DNA of 64,000 nt from Psychrobacter immobilis (GTDB taxonomy: Bacteria > Pseudomonadota > Gammaproteobacteria > Pseudomonadales > Moraxellaceae): positions 1 through 64,000 of the forward strand of contig CAJGZL010000001.1 in the NCBI GenBank assembly GCA_904846145.1, in the 5' to 3' direction. Position 1 is the stretch's first letter, and each line of letters begins with the position of its first letter. A program made the translations under genes and the position numbers. Shown here one piece after another: positions 46,419 through 55,226 of the stretch. A model generated the notes under the pieces. It ran no database searches. It saw nothing but the letters and a program-made list of their open reading frames with translations, and had not been told where the DNA came from.

Positions 46419-47252
46419 ATGAATAAAACAACTTTTAAAATATCGAAGATGGACTGCCCTTCGGAGGAAAACCTAATCCGAATGAAATTAGAGGGCCACT
46501 CGAATATTGAACATCTTGAGTTCGACATTCCTAACCGTCAATTAACTGTGTTTCATCATGACAATATAGAAGGGATAGAGACTGCTATTCATGACCTAAA
46601 ATTAGGAGACACCCTACTCTCGACCGAAACCATTGACCCCTCTGATCCCAACAATAATTTTAAAATTGATGCTGACTCTAGTCACAAAAAAGATGCTGAG
46701 CAAAGAAAGCTACTATGGATAGTGCTGGTCATTAACTTTGCTTTCTTTATTATTGAAATGAGCACGGGACTGATTTCTCGTTCGATGGGGTTGGTCGCCG
46801 ACAGCTTAGATATGTTAGCAGATAGCTTGGTGTACGGAATTAGCTTATTTGCGGTCGGTGGAACGGTCATTAAGAAAAAACGGATTGCTAGAATTGCCGG
46901 ATATTTTCAAATTACGCTAGCGATTCTTGGTTTTTTAGAAGTACTAAGACGTTTCTTTGGCAATGAGCAGTTACCTGACTTTTCTACCATGATAGTCATA
47001 TCGATTCTTGCGCTAATTGCAAACTTGATTTGCCTCTATTTACTACAAAAATCGAAAAGCAAAGAAGAAGAAGCCCATATGCAAGCCAGTATGATTTTCA
47101 CTTCAAACGATGTGATTATCAATTTAGGGGTAATTGTTGCAGGGATTTTGGTTAATTGGTTACACTCTAGTACGCCTGATTTGATTATTGGTAGCATCGT
47201 ATTTGCTTTAGTTATTCAGGGCGCCTTTAGAATATTGAAGTTGAGTAAGTAG
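46419..47252 (+). CDS. CDF-type cation transporter with N-terminal HMA-like domain
   Basis: The 277-residue protein has a small cytoplasmic HMA-like domain (KISKMDCPSEENLIRMKLEG, with only one cysteine of the usual pair) followed by a six-helix cation diffusion facilitator domain (about 90-275). Helix II carries VADSLDMLADSLVYG, in which two aspartates mark the metal site; the helix V site reads SNDVIINLG instead of the usual H..D pattern, so one ligand differs. Likely substrates are Zn, Cd or Co; this is inferred from family. The start at 46419 is chosen from homology of the HMA part; the upstream open frame to 46296 looks unrelated. It is the first gene of the accessory patch. Confidence 0.8.
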   Translation: MNKTTFKISKMDCPSEENLIRMKLEGHSNIEHLEFDIPNRQLTVFHHDNIEGIETAIHDLKLGDTLLSTETIDPSDPNNNFKIDADSSHKKDAEQRKLLWIVLVINFAFFIIEMSTGLISRSMGLVADSLDMLADSLVYGISLFAVGGTVIKKKRIARIAGYFQITLAILGFLEVLRRFFGNEQLPDFSTMIVISILALIANLICLYLLQKSKSKEEEAHMQASMIFTSNDVIINLGVIVAGILVNWLHSSTPDLIIGSIVFALVIQGAFRILKLSK

Positions 47253-47366
47253 CCAAGCCTAATAACTGAAGCAAATAGCTCAAGTAAGTAGCTTAATTAA
47301 ACCGCTAAGTGTAAAGTAACTGGGTTTGAAGCAAATAAACATCATAAGGATATGAGACCTCAAGCA

Positions 47367-47638
47367 ATGATTGAACAAACTTTAAATCTAGTCACCACCA
47401 AAGACCATCAGCAAGTTGCCGTTTGGCGAATAATAGATGATGAAGTCTTTGATAAGAATCTGGTGGTGGTCAACTAATTTAGGACACTAATAAAATTCAA
47501 ACCTACATCGCCATTACTTATAACCCTGAGTCGAGAACGGATAATAATTATAAGCGTTGGGGCAACTTTTATGACCGCCAAGATCTGTTAGTAGGTGACG
47601 AGTTGTGTCAGGTGGTTAATTTTCAGAGACCTTCCTAA
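47367..47638 (+). pseudogene. broken small ORF ending in the insertion-sequence footprint
   Basis: The start MIEQTLNLVTTKDHQQ reads 36 codons to a TAA at 47475. A different frame then continues (about 47483-47638: KIQTYIAITYNPESR, RWGNFYDRQDLLVGDELCQ) and stops inside the IS256-type repeat. Such a switch looks like a frameshifted and truncated gene. The protein family is not recognised. Confidence 0.35.
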
Positions 47639-47694
47639 ATTTTGTGTAAGTATTTAATCTAAACGTCAGTTACACAGAATCTGGGATGGTCTCT
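47625..47694. mobile_element. IS256-type solo footprint: two inverted repeats with 20 bases between
   Basis: Bases 47625-47649 and 47670-47694 are 25-base inverted repeats matching at 21 of 25 positions. Their layout, outward GAGACC and inward TGTGTAA/TTACACA, is that of IS256-family ends. The whole transposase region is missing; only 20 bases separate the ends. No 8-9 bp target duplication was found in the flanks. Confidence 0.65.
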
Positions 47695-47828
47695 TCAAGT
47701 CCTCACTAGCGCACCGATCATAGATAGAATATCTATGGTAAGTACATCATGAAGTACACTGTGGCTATCTCAGCAAGTTGAAACCTTAATACCATTAGCT
47801 CACAGCCAAAGATTCAAGTCCTCACTAG
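47694..47828. repeat. 16-bp direct repeat flanking a 103-base stretch
   Basis: TTCAAGTCCTCACTAG occurs at 47694-47709 and again at 47813-47828. Between them lies a small hairpin (CATAGATA / TATCTATG, 47719-47737). The first copy starts at the outer base of the IS256-type footprint. Confidence 0.7.
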
Positions 47829-47880
47829 GGAACCTGACCCTTACCTCATAATGTCAATGACATAAAAAAGGATACCTCAG
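47804..47880. repeat. left copy of an imperfect direct repeat around the BASS gene
   Basis: This segment (AGCCAAAGATTCAAG... ending AAAAAAGGATACC) resembles 49011-49087 (AGCCAAACCTTAAAG... ending AAAAAAGGATACC) in the same order and orientation. The right copy is the 3' end and terminator of the SDR gene; here the hairpin has decayed. Confidence 0.55.
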
Positions 47881-47923
47881 CCCGTAGATACCATGAGCTG
47901 AAACCTGACCTTAAATCTATACT

Positions 47924-48838
47924 TCAAGGTGTATGGCGTTTTGCCATATATTTGCCCAGTAAAGGTAAGCAGAATGCTGGTAATTGAAAGGCACCTAGTA
48001 ACGGTAGAAACACCGCGCCCATAAAGGGTACCGTTATGGTGTAAGCAAGTAGTACATTGCGTCCGCCGCACACCAGCGCCGCGACAATGGCATTTTCATA
48101 GCCAAAACGCCGATATATGATGTAAGCACTAAAATAAAACACCAATGCCAATACCGAACTTAGCACTAGTAATAACAATGCTTGCCACGGATCGTGGTCA
48201 AAGGTAGTACGAAATCCTGCCATCAGTCCCAATGGAAACAACATCAGCAGTAAAATATTAAACTGTCCAATTTTGGGATAATAACGTGACAAAATAGCAG
48301 GTGGAACGAACCGACGCACCCCTACAGCTAGTACCATTGGCATAACGATATAAACTAACAAGCGTTTGATATAAGTACCAACATCTATATGCGCATTTCC
48401 ATCGCCTAATAGCCACAATACGCCTAATAAGGTAAATGGCATAACGAGGGTCGCAGCGATAGTTTTTGCCGTTGCCAGTTGTGCATCAAACCCCACTGCA
48501 TTGACCAACGCACCACTACCAAATAATGGAGCAGTGGCACCAAGACCTGCAGTGGCCAATAGCCAATCGCCACGTACACCAAGCGCATAAGCAATGACTA
48601 TCAAAGCTAGACTCATGCCCCCGCTTTGTAACAAGGCAAAAACCCAGACATAGCTTGTCGCTATACGCTTTAACAGCGCATATTGATCGATACCCAATAA
48701 AGTGAAAAACATCAAGAAGAACAGTATTTGAGGTAAATATACCAATACTGCATTGGATAAGTTTGGAAAAATAAAGCCCACAATAGCGCAAACTGGCATA
48801 ATTAATGTGCTATGACGCGCAATAAAACGAAGAAGCAT
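47924..48838 (-). CDS. BASS-type (bile acid:Na+ symporter-like) transporter
   Basis: The 304-residue protein has about nine to ten hydrophobic segments (FPNLSNAVLVYLPQILFFLMFFTLLGID near the start) and the cross-over motif CGGRNVLLAYT near residue 266, as in the BASS/ACR3 superfamily. The first half has GLGATAPLFGSGALVNAVGFD, a typical symporter hinge. It lacks the conserved cysteine context of ACR3 arsenite exporters, so a Na+-dependent organic acid or pantoate/pyruvate-type carrier is more likely; the substrate is unknown. Ribosome site AGGATAGG. A terminator-like hairpin ends about 25 bases before the ATG, and imperfect direct repeats flank the gene. Confidence 0.78.
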   Translation of the reverse strand: MLLRFIARHSTLIMPVCAIVGFIFPNLSNAVLVYLPQILFFLMFFTLLGIDQYALLKRIATSYVWVFALLQSGGMSLALIVIAYALGVRGDWLLATAGLGATAPLFGSGALVNAVGFDAQLATAKTIAATLVMPFTLLGVLWLLGDGNAHIDVGTYIKRLLVYIVMPMVLAVGVRRFVPPAILSRYYPKIGQFNILLLMLFPLGLMAGFRTTFDHDPWQALLLLVLSSVLALVFYFSAYIIYRRFGYENAIVAALVCGGRNVLLAYTITVPFMGAVFLPLLGAFQLPAFCLPLLGKYMAKRHTP

Positions 48839-48863
48839 GACCTATCCTAATAAAAATATTCAT

Positions 48864-48894
48864 AAAAAAGTGGGGGAGTAATACCCACTTTTTT
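48864..48894 (-). terminator. terminator-like hairpin directly upstream of the BASS gene
   Basis: AAAAAAGTGGG (48864-48874) pairs with CCCACTTTTTT (48884-48894). Read on the minus strand it ends in a T-run only about 25 bases before the BASS start codon, leaving no room for a promoter in between; it may be an attenuator. Confidence 0.75.
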
Positions 48895-49010
48895 ACCATC
48901 CGTTATGAAAATAATCCCCACATAATACGCTTTTAGTACTTTAATTATCTAGGGTCTGTTGAACAATACACTGCTACAAACCACTCAAAATCTTAGTGCC
49001 ATTGTCCTAA

Positions 49011-49087
49011 AGCCAAACCTTAAAGTCTTCACTGGGAAATCGCGCGTATCCTCGTAAAATCAATTAAACAAAAAAAGGATACCGAAG
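49011..49087. repeat. right copy of the imperfect direct repeat around the BASS gene
   Basis: This is the partner of 47804-47880. The hairpin is intact in this copy and forms the SDR terminator. Confidence 0.55.
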
Positions 49088-49095
49088 TATCCTTT
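49070..49095 (-). terminator. SDR gene terminator
   Basis: AAAGGATAC (49074-49082) pairs perfectly with GTATCCTTT (49087-49095) around a CGAA tetraloop, with a T-run on the minus strand. It lies 33 bases past the stop. Confidence 0.88.
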
Positions 49096-49127
49096 AACTC
49101 TTAGAGAATAATATTAAACTATTGGAA

Positions 49128-50012
49128 TTAATGCTCGCCAGGGATCAGCTTTGCAAAGGCACGTTGGGCGATATTAGGTTTAGAGTCCGTGGTTTGTGCG
49201 GCACTTGAGCTTGGGAAGATACGATAACCAATAGACTGGACACCGACGTTGAACGCTGGCACTAATGAATAAGTCGCCGACGCAAATTTACCCATATTAC
49301 TAGCGATGCTATTGGGCTGCTCTACTATCGCTTTTGCTACCATCATTGCTGCCTCATCAGGCATCAGCGCTGGCATATAACGGTACAGCTTAGTCGGCGC
49401 AATCATAGGCGTGCGCACTAGCGGCATAAAGACATTGGTTATGGTGATATTATTGCCTTTTACTTCAGCAGCTAGACAACGACTGAAAGCATCCAATGCT
49501 GCCTTTGATGCGACGTAAGCGGCAAAGCGTGGACTATTAGCAAGTACACCAATAGAGGAGATGTTAACAATTTGACCTGTCTGGCGACTAATCATAGTTG
49601 GTAAAAAGGCCAAAATAGTCTTAACCGCACCAAAATAGTTAATACTCATGGTGCGCTCAAAATCATGAAAGCGATTGACCGACTCATGAACCGAACGGCG
49701 GATAGAGCGTCCTGCATTGTTTACCAGTATATCTATATGACTGAAGTCAGCAATAATTTGATTAGTGATTTTTTCGATATCATCCATATCCGTCAAATCA
49801 CAAGCATAATAACTAGCTTTACCGCCGTTTTGCTCGATTTCGTCCTTGACCATCTTAAGATTTTCTTCTGTACGTGCCAGTAAAATGACATGAGCGCCAC
49901 ATTCGCTAAGCAAATGCGCAGTGCGCTCACCAATACCACTTGAGGCACCTGTGATAAGAATGTTCTTGCCCTTAACGGCCTTAGCGATTACTTTTTTTGA
50001 TATATTAGCCAT
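49128..50012 (-). CDS. SDR family NAD(P)-dependent oxidoreductase
   Basis: The 294-residue classical short-chain dehydrogenase has its nucleotide motif TGASSGIG at 21-28, NNAG at 98-101, catalytic S152/S153, Y166 and K170 in YVASKAALD. A C-terminal extension beyond the usual 250 residues (MPALMPDEAAMMVAKAIVEQPN, then a hydrophobic AFNVGVQSIGYRIF) is typical of the acyl-glycerone/fatty acyl-CoA type subfamily that is membrane associated. The substrate is unknown. It is a single gene with its own terminator. Confidence 0.88.
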   Translation of the reverse strand: MANISKKVIAKAVKGKNILITGASSGIGERTAHLLSECGAHVILLARTEENLKMVKDEIEQNGGKASYYACDLTDMDDIEKITNQIIADFSHIDILVNNAGRSIRRSVHESVNRFHDFERTMSINYFGAVKTILAFLPTMISRQTGQIVNISSIGVLANSPRFAAYVASKAALDAFSRCLAAEVKGNNITITNVFMPLVRTPMIAPTKLYRYMPALMPDEAAMMVAKAIVEQPNSIASNMGKFASATYSLVPAFNVGVQSIGYRIFPSSSAAQTTDSKPNIAQRAFAKLIPGEH

Positions 50013-50374
50013 AAAACGTCCTTGTTGTTTAATGTGGTCCAGCCACTATCCAGTTTTAGCATAGCAAAAACTAATTACTCTTAGTTAAAGAGATGCGCAT
50101 AAAGCCTTATAATGCAGCGATTATCACCATTAAGCAAATATTTGTAAAGGTATTAGTAGTCATAGTAATCTATCAGTTATATAGTACCGTTTAGCTTATT
50201 ACTATTGACAAACATTATTTAGCAAGTATCAAAGCATTATTAATCAGTAACTATTTAGCAGTAGCTTTCATTTTTCACTAATTTATTTTATGCAGTAACT
50301 TAGTTATATAAAACAGCTCGCAAGTCTTAAAAAACAATCTATTAGAGGCTTTAAAATCGATATTTTAAATCACT
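50013..50374. other. intergenic spacer upstream of the SDR gene, no gene seen
   Basis: This AT-rich 362-base stretch lies between dusB (ends at 50375) and the SDR start. No tRNA, repeat or terminator stood out. It would carry the SDR promoter. Confidence 0.4.
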
Positions 50375-51442
50375 TTATTCATGCGCTTGTAGGAAACTCT
50401 CCACCACTTTGAATTGTCCAGCGGTGCTCTCCTCTCCATACATCGCTTGGCGAAAGGCATTAGAATTAGGAATACCTGTAGTATACCAAGCAATATGCTT
50501 ACGAGCGATACGACAGCCAGAGTATTCACCGTAAAAGCCATACAACTCTTGCAGATGTGTGAGCACAATCTCCTTAATTTCACTAACCGTTGGCGCATCT
50601 AGTACCTGACCTGTGCGCAGATAATGCTCGATATCACGAAATAGCCACGGCTGACCTTGGGCCGCGCGCCCTATCATCACTGCATCACAGCCAGTTAGCT
50701 CATAAACCTGCTGGGCTTTTTGGGCGCTATCAATATCACCATTGGCAATGACAGGAATGCTAATACTCTCTTTGACCTCACGTATCAGCTCATAACGCGC
50801 CAAGCCTGTATACATGTCTTCGCGAGTACGACCATGAATAGCAATCGCCGCAATGCCCGCTTGCTCGGCCATCTTGGCGACGCGCAGAATATTCTCGCGA
50901 CCATTCTCAAAGCCTAAGCGCGTCTTTAGCGTTACTGGTGCGTCGACCGCGTTTACTGCTGCATCAAGTAATCTTGCGACTAGATCCTCATCTTGTAGCA
51001 GCGCTGACCCTGCCAGCTTACGGCAGACCTTTTTGGCAGGACAGCCCATATTGATATCGATAATCTGTGCACCATTATCGATCTGATAGCGTGCCGCCTC
51101 ACTGAGTTTATCGGGCTCAGCCCCTGCAATTTGTGCAGAGATAGGCGCAATTTCATTATCGAAGTTAGCACGATAAAGCGACTTTTTACGCGCATAAAGC
51201 GCCGTATCAGCGATAATCATTTCGCTGACTGCGTGACCTGCGCCAAAGGATTTGCACAATCTGCGAAAAGGATTATCTGTGACACCTGCCATCGGCGCGA
51301 CCATTAAGCGGTTCTCTATCGTCAAGCCGCCAATCGCTAATGGCTGTAATAGCGGATGAGCACTATCAGACCTCGCTGCTGCTGCAGTATTGGGACTGAG
51401 TTCTAGACTTGACTTTGGACGAATGAGCGTATTTATAGACAT
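50375..51442 (-). CDS. dusB: tRNA dihydrouridine synthase B
   Basis: DusB reduces uridine at position 17 in the tRNA D-loop using FMN and NADPH. The 355-residue protein has a polar leader of about 35 residues, then LMVAPMAGVTDNPFRRLCKSFGAG, DINMGCPAKKVCRKLAGSALLQDE with the catalytic cysteine, AIHGRTREDMYTG, and PVIANGDI with MIGRAAQGQPW. These match DusB rather than DusA/DusC. The start codon comes right after a hairpin/T-run, so expression may be attenuated. fis, the usual partner in enterobacteria, is not adjacent on the 3' side. Confidence 0.94.
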   Translation of the reverse strand: MSINTLIRPKSSLELSPNTAAAARSDSAHPLLQPLAIGGLTIENRLMVAPMAGVTDNPFRRLCKSFGAGHAVSEMIIADTALYARKKSLYRANFDNEIAPISAQIAGAEPDKLSEAARYQIDNGAQIIDINMGCPAKKVCRKLAGSALLQDEDLVARLLDAAVNAVDAPVTLKTRLGFENGRENILRVAKMAEQAGIAAIAIHGRTREDMYTGLARYELIREVKESISIPVIANGDIDSAQKAQQVYELTGCDAVMIGRAAQGQPWLFRDIEHYLRTGQVLDAPTVSEIKEIVLTHLQELYGFYGEYSGCRIARKHIAWYTTGIPNSNAFRQAMYGEESTAGQFKVVESFLQAHE

Positions 51443-51446
51443 AAAA

Positions 51447-51492
51447 AACGGCTTGCCCTTTGATAAAATTAAATCAATAAAAACAAGCCGTT
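51447..51492 (-). terminator. hairpin and T-run abutting the dusB start codon
   Basis: AACGGCTTG (51447-51455) and CAAGCCGTT (51484-51492) pair across a 28-base loop. On the minus strand the T-run ends directly at the dusB ATG (51442). It may be the terminator of the upstream transporter gene, an attenuator of dusB, or both. The dusB ribosome site lies in the loop. Confidence 0.65.
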
Positions 51493-51535
51493 ATTCTAAG
51501 GGTTATTATAGGTTTTGCAAGGTTTAAAACCGATA

Positions 51536-53584
51536 CTATTTATCAAACACACTACCCTGCTCAAGGGTAAGGTCTTCATCATGCTCTTGCATACGCCATG
51601 GCAAACTATTAGGCGACTCATTTAAGAAGTGCAAGTACTTTTCAAACTGATCAATGATGTCGTTAATGACAGACTCTGATTGATAGCCATATAGATCATA
51701 GGTTTGGGCACCGCGGCGTAAGTACACTTGCGCTCGATGATAGTGATCTTGCGATAGCCCATTTTTTGAGTCATCTGAGTAATAATCAGGCGTATCATAA
51801 TGTGATAAGCGCACTTCATACCAAAACTCGACATCGTCACCACGTTGTAATTCCAATACCGCTCGATTATTAGTATCATCGTAGTTAACTTCAGGAATCC
51901 AACCTGTCTCTTTAAATTTCTCGGCCACCTCAGTCATAGACGACATAACCGTACCTTTGATATATTCCAGTACTTCCTCACGACTTGGTTGTTCGGTAAT
52001 ATAGTCAATACGGTCGCGCCATGATTCAAGTTTGAGCAGGTGCGGTGGTAGATGATTGTCATTGGCCAAACTTTGATTACGATGACCCTCAATGCGTAGG
52101 GCACGCCACATGCCAAAGATAGAGATTAAAATAATAATGGCAAAAGGTAGAGCACTGACGATAGCCGCCGTTTGCAACGCTGTCAAACCACCTGCAATTA
52201 ACAGAACAGCAGCAACTGCGCCCTCTGTTACTACCCAAAATGAGCGCTGCCACCATGGTGTATCACTACGGCCACCAGCTGCTAGTGAGTCAATCACTAG
52301 TGACCCTGAATCCGATGAAGTCACAAAAAAAGTAATAATTAACAATACCGTGATAGAAGATATTATCTGAGTAAAAGGCAGATTCTCTAATAATTTGAAT
52401 AACGCAATCGCTTGGTTATTCTGCACGTCAGTGATTAAAGAGTCATACCCTTGAACCATAATCATATTAAGCGCAGTATCACCGAATACTGAAAACCAAA
52501 AGAAGGTGAAAATAGTTGGCACCAGCATGACACCCGCGATGAACTCACGGATAGTACGGCCACGGCTGATTTTAGCGATAAACAAACCAACAAAAGGCGC
52601 CCAGGCAATCGTCCATGCAAAGATAAACAGTGTCCAACTACCAATCCAATCACTAGACTTGTAAGCTTGCAAACTAAAACTACGCTCAACGATATTACCT
52701 AAATAACTGCCCGTGTTTTCCATAAAAGCGTTTAGAATAAATATCGTTGGACCCACAACGAATACAAAAATCATTAATGAAGTTGCCAGCACCATATTTA
52801 AGATAGATAAGCGCTTGACCCCTTTGTCCATACCTGCCAACACTGATATCAGCGCCAAACCCGTCACCACTGCAATCGTAATCACTTGTACCGTTGTATT
52901 AACGGGGACTAAGTTAGGTAATAGATAATTTAAACCCGCATTAATTTGCGCGACAGACAGACCTAAACTAGTGGCAATACCGAACATCGTTCCCAAAATC
53001 GCAAAGACATCAACCGTATGACCAATAGGACCATAGATTTTATCGCCGATAAGTGGATAAAGAGTGGAACGTATAGACAAAGGCAAACCATGTCGAAAGG
53101 CGAAATAGGCCAGCGATAAACCAACAACCCCATAGATCGCCCAAATATGAAAGCCCCAATGAAAATAGGCGATCTGCATGGCTTCTTTAGCGGCAGCAAT
53201 AGTTTCAGGCTGTGAGAGTGGCGGACTCGCAAAATGTATGACTGGCTCGGCTACACCATAAAATAGTAGTGCAATGCCGTAACCTGCTGAAAACAGCATC
53301 GCAAACCATTCGAGAAACTTATATTCCGCTTCGCCATGATCAGGACCGAGCTTGATACTGCCATAAGATGAAAAAGCTAGCATAATGATAAAAATCAAAA
53401 ATATAGCGACCGCTAGCATATAAAACCAGCCGAAAGTGTCGGTGATAAAATTGAGCACATCGCTGAATACTGCACCAGCAGCTTCTGGATTAATAGACGT
53501 ACCAATAACTAACAAAATCATAATGATAGCTGCTGGTATAAATACAGGCAGCAAGATGGTAGAACGAGAGGATCTATTTTCCAT
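51536..53584 (-). CDS. betT: BCCT family choline/betaine transporter
   Basis: This 682-residue secondary transporter has twelve membrane helices and a long C-terminal cytoplasmic domain (about 515-682), as in BetT of Gram-negatives, where the tail adjusts activity to osmotic stress. The conserved helix IV/VIII strings are present: YFHWGFHIWAIYGVVGLSLAYFAFRHG and SWTLFIFAWTIAWAPFVGLFIAKISRGRT (aromatic cage Trp residues), and STVLL-like SSDSGSLVIDSLAAGG. The substrate is inferred as choline or betaine. It runs toward dusB and has no adjacent betA/betB genes; the ABC importer elsewhere in the window has an overlapping role. Confidence 0.92.
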   Translation of the reverse strand: MENRSSRSTILLPVFIPAAIIMILLVIGTSINPEAAGAVFSDVLNFITDTFGWFYMLAVAIFLIFIIMLAFSSYGSIKLGPDHGEAEYKFLEWFAMLFSAGYGIALLFYGVAEPVIHFASPPLSQPETIAAAKEAMQIAYFHWGFHIWAIYGVVGLSLAYFAFRHGLPLSIRSTLYPLIGDKIYGPIGHTVDVFAILGTMFGIATSLGLSVAQINAGLNYLLPNLVPVNTTVQVITIAVVTGLALISVLAGMDKGVKRLSILNMVLATSLMIFVFVVGPTIFILNAFMENTGSYLGNIVERSFSLQAYKSSDWIGSWTLFIFAWTIAWAPFVGLFIAKISRGRTIREFIAGVMLVPTIFTFFWFSVFGDTALNMIMVQGYDSLITDVQNNQAIALFKLLENLPFTQIISSITVLLIITFFVTSSDSGSLVIDSLAAGGRSDTPWWQRSFWVVTEGAVAAVLLIAGGLTALQTAAIVSALPFAIIILISIFGMWRALRIEGHRNQSLANDNHLPPHLLKLESWRDRIDYITEQPSREEVLEYIKGTVMSSMTEVAEKFKETGWIPEVNYDDTNNRAVLELQRGDDVEFWYEVRLSHYDTPDYYSDDSKNGLSQDHYHRAQVYLRRGAQTYDLYGYQSESVINDIIDQFEKYLHFLNESPNSLPWRMQEHDEDLTLEQGSVFDK

Positions 53585-53808
53585 AAACGTGGTCTCTTAT
53601 TATTATGGTAACAAGGTTCTATTAAAAGTTCTGTTACTAGCCTTAAGCATTGAGCACTTACAGCCACTGAATCCATATAACGGTGCTATGCAGGTTATAA
53701 AAAAGGTTGTAGGCGACAATAATTAACACAATCATTAGAAAAACCCCAGAAAACGACCTAACATATAACAATACATTAACATTTGTTACTAGACTGTTAC
53801 CCAAAATT

Positions 53809-53834
53809 AAAAAAGGCAACTTGTCAGCTGCCTT
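53809..53834 (-). terminator. HIT gene terminator
   Basis: AAGGCA (53813-53818) pairs with TGCCTT (53829-53834), with one further wobble step, and an A-run at 53809-53814 gives a T-run on the minus strand. It is about 40 bases past the HIT-gene stop. Confidence 0.7.
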
Positions 53835-53871
53835 CTTCATAGTTAGATCATAAGTGCGTAGTCAAGATAGC

Positions 53872-54300
53872 TTACTCAATTATTTTTCCAGCAAGTTGCT
53901 GAGCTAATTTGGCCAGCTCTGCATTATCCGCTTGTGTGACCGCATGACGACCTAGCTCATGAATGCTGCTAGGGATAAGATGAATATGGTAGTGAAACAC
54001 CGTCTGCCCTGCCTCGCTACCATTAAGCTGCATTTGAATAATGCCTTCACGCGCAAATACTTGCCGCTGGGCTGCCATAACTTTTTTGGCGGTCATCAGT
54101 ACCGCCGACGCATATTCAGGCTCAAGATCGGCCAAATCCACTGCTTTTTGTTTAGGGATCACGAGTACGTGCCCCTTCGCTTGCGGCATAATATCCATAA
54201 AAGCGAGCGTTTTATCATCTTCATAAACCTTATGATAAGGAATATCGCCATTAAGCATTTTGGCAAAGATGTTATTGTCGTCATATGTAGGTTGGCTCAT
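53872..54300 (-). CDS. HIT family hydrolase
   Basis: The 142-residue histidine-triad protein has HYHIHLIP at 103-110 with H103, H105 and H107. The N-terminal NIFAKMLNGDIPYHKVYEDDKTLAFMDIMPQAKGHVLVIPK is the classical HINT/HIT opening. The start is ATG 54300 with AAAGGG upstream; a longer frame to 54324 is unlikely. Members hydrolyse nucleoside phosphoramidates or related nucleotides; the natural substrate is unknown. It is transcribed leftward, divergent from the next gene, and ends in a terminator. Confidence 0.93.
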   Translation of the reverse strand: MSQPTYDDNNIFAKMLNGDIPYHKVYEDDKTLAFMDIMPQAKGHVLVIPKQKAVDLADLEPEYASAVLMTAKKVMAAQRQVFAREGIIQMQLNGSEAGQTVFHYHIHLIPSSIHELGRHAVTQADNAELAKLAQQLAGKIIE

Positions 54301-54455
54301 GGTAAACCCTTTATTGGTTATCAAATATTTTATAATATAGTGGACGAATTTTTATGCTAGTTCAAGTAATCTCTACTCCAAAAAACTGTAAATTGATGGC
54401 GAGATAATCCATAAAAAATGTTATATTGATAGGCTATTTTTACAACTTTGAGCTT

Positions 54456-55226
54456 ATGAATTTGATTGCCTCACCAACTGCTTTGTCGACTGTATCAGCT
54501 GATAATACTGACACTCATATCGAGCCATATAATGATAGTATGTCAGATACTGGTTCGGCAGACAAAACTAATATTGTCATGAGTGCTCCGATAATTGATC
54601 CTAATGCTATTATTCTAACTGAGGCTTTGACAGACACAGCTATTAGCTGGCGTATTCATAACTGCAAAATTAGCAAAAAGACCGTCACTCAAGATTTACC
54701 ACTTCCATTCTTATATCATTACGATAGTTTAGATGACGTTATTAAGCAGGCAAATCCATTAATACCAAAGCTACTGGCGCAGTTTAATACACCAATGACG
54801 GCAACTGAGGCTGCGCAACTTATTGGCATTGACACCGCATTAATCACGAGTCCTTGGCATGTCAAGGTAACAGGATCATTAGTCGTGTTTAGTGAAGTAC
54901 TGCAACTAGCAGTACGGCTACATTGGACCAATACAGGCAAAGCAACCGAGCAGCTCTATACAAAAGATGCCACAGAGGCATTAGTTGCGGCGTTTAAAGA
55001 CTGGCAGTTTTTTGGTCGTATCGATGTACTGTATAAAAACACTAAGCAGACATTGATTAGTATCGATGAAAACGCTGTAGGTAATAAGCAATTACTCACT
55101 ATTGACGCCAGCGCTGATTATCAATACTTGCCAGCGTCTCATGCCCTACTCGTTATTGCTAAATTAGAAGCGGATAAAGAACAACTACCTTGGTTTGAAT
55201 CGGCAATTTTAGAGCGTCTTGAGTAA
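54456..55226 (+). CDS. hypothetical protein, 256 aa
   Basis: The ATG at 54456 is preferred; a TTG at 54426 would add ten residues. The first 50 residues are polar and Asp/Ser/Thr-rich and probably disordered. The rest contains HNCKISKKTVTQDLPLPFLYHYDSLDDVI, a helical section ITSPWHVKVTGSLVVFSEVLQLAVRLHW, and a mixed C-terminal part with DWQFFGRIDVLYKN. There is no signal peptide and no membrane helix. I did not recognise a family; it looks Moraxellaceae-specific. It lies between the HIT gene (divergent) and ilvD (same strand, 228 bases downstream). Confidence 0.6.
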   Translation: MNLIASPTALSTVSADNTDTHIEPYNDSMSDTGSADKTNIVMSAPIIDPNAIILTEALTDTAISWRIHNCKISKKTVTQDLPLPFLYHYDSLDDVIKQANPLIPKLLAQFNTPMTATEAAQLIGIDTALITSPWHVKVTGSLVVFSEVLQLAVRLHWTNTGKATEQLYTKDATEALVAAFKDWQFFGRIDVLYKNTKQTLISIDENAVGNKQLLTIDASADYQYLPASHALLVIAKLEADKEQLPWFESAILERLE

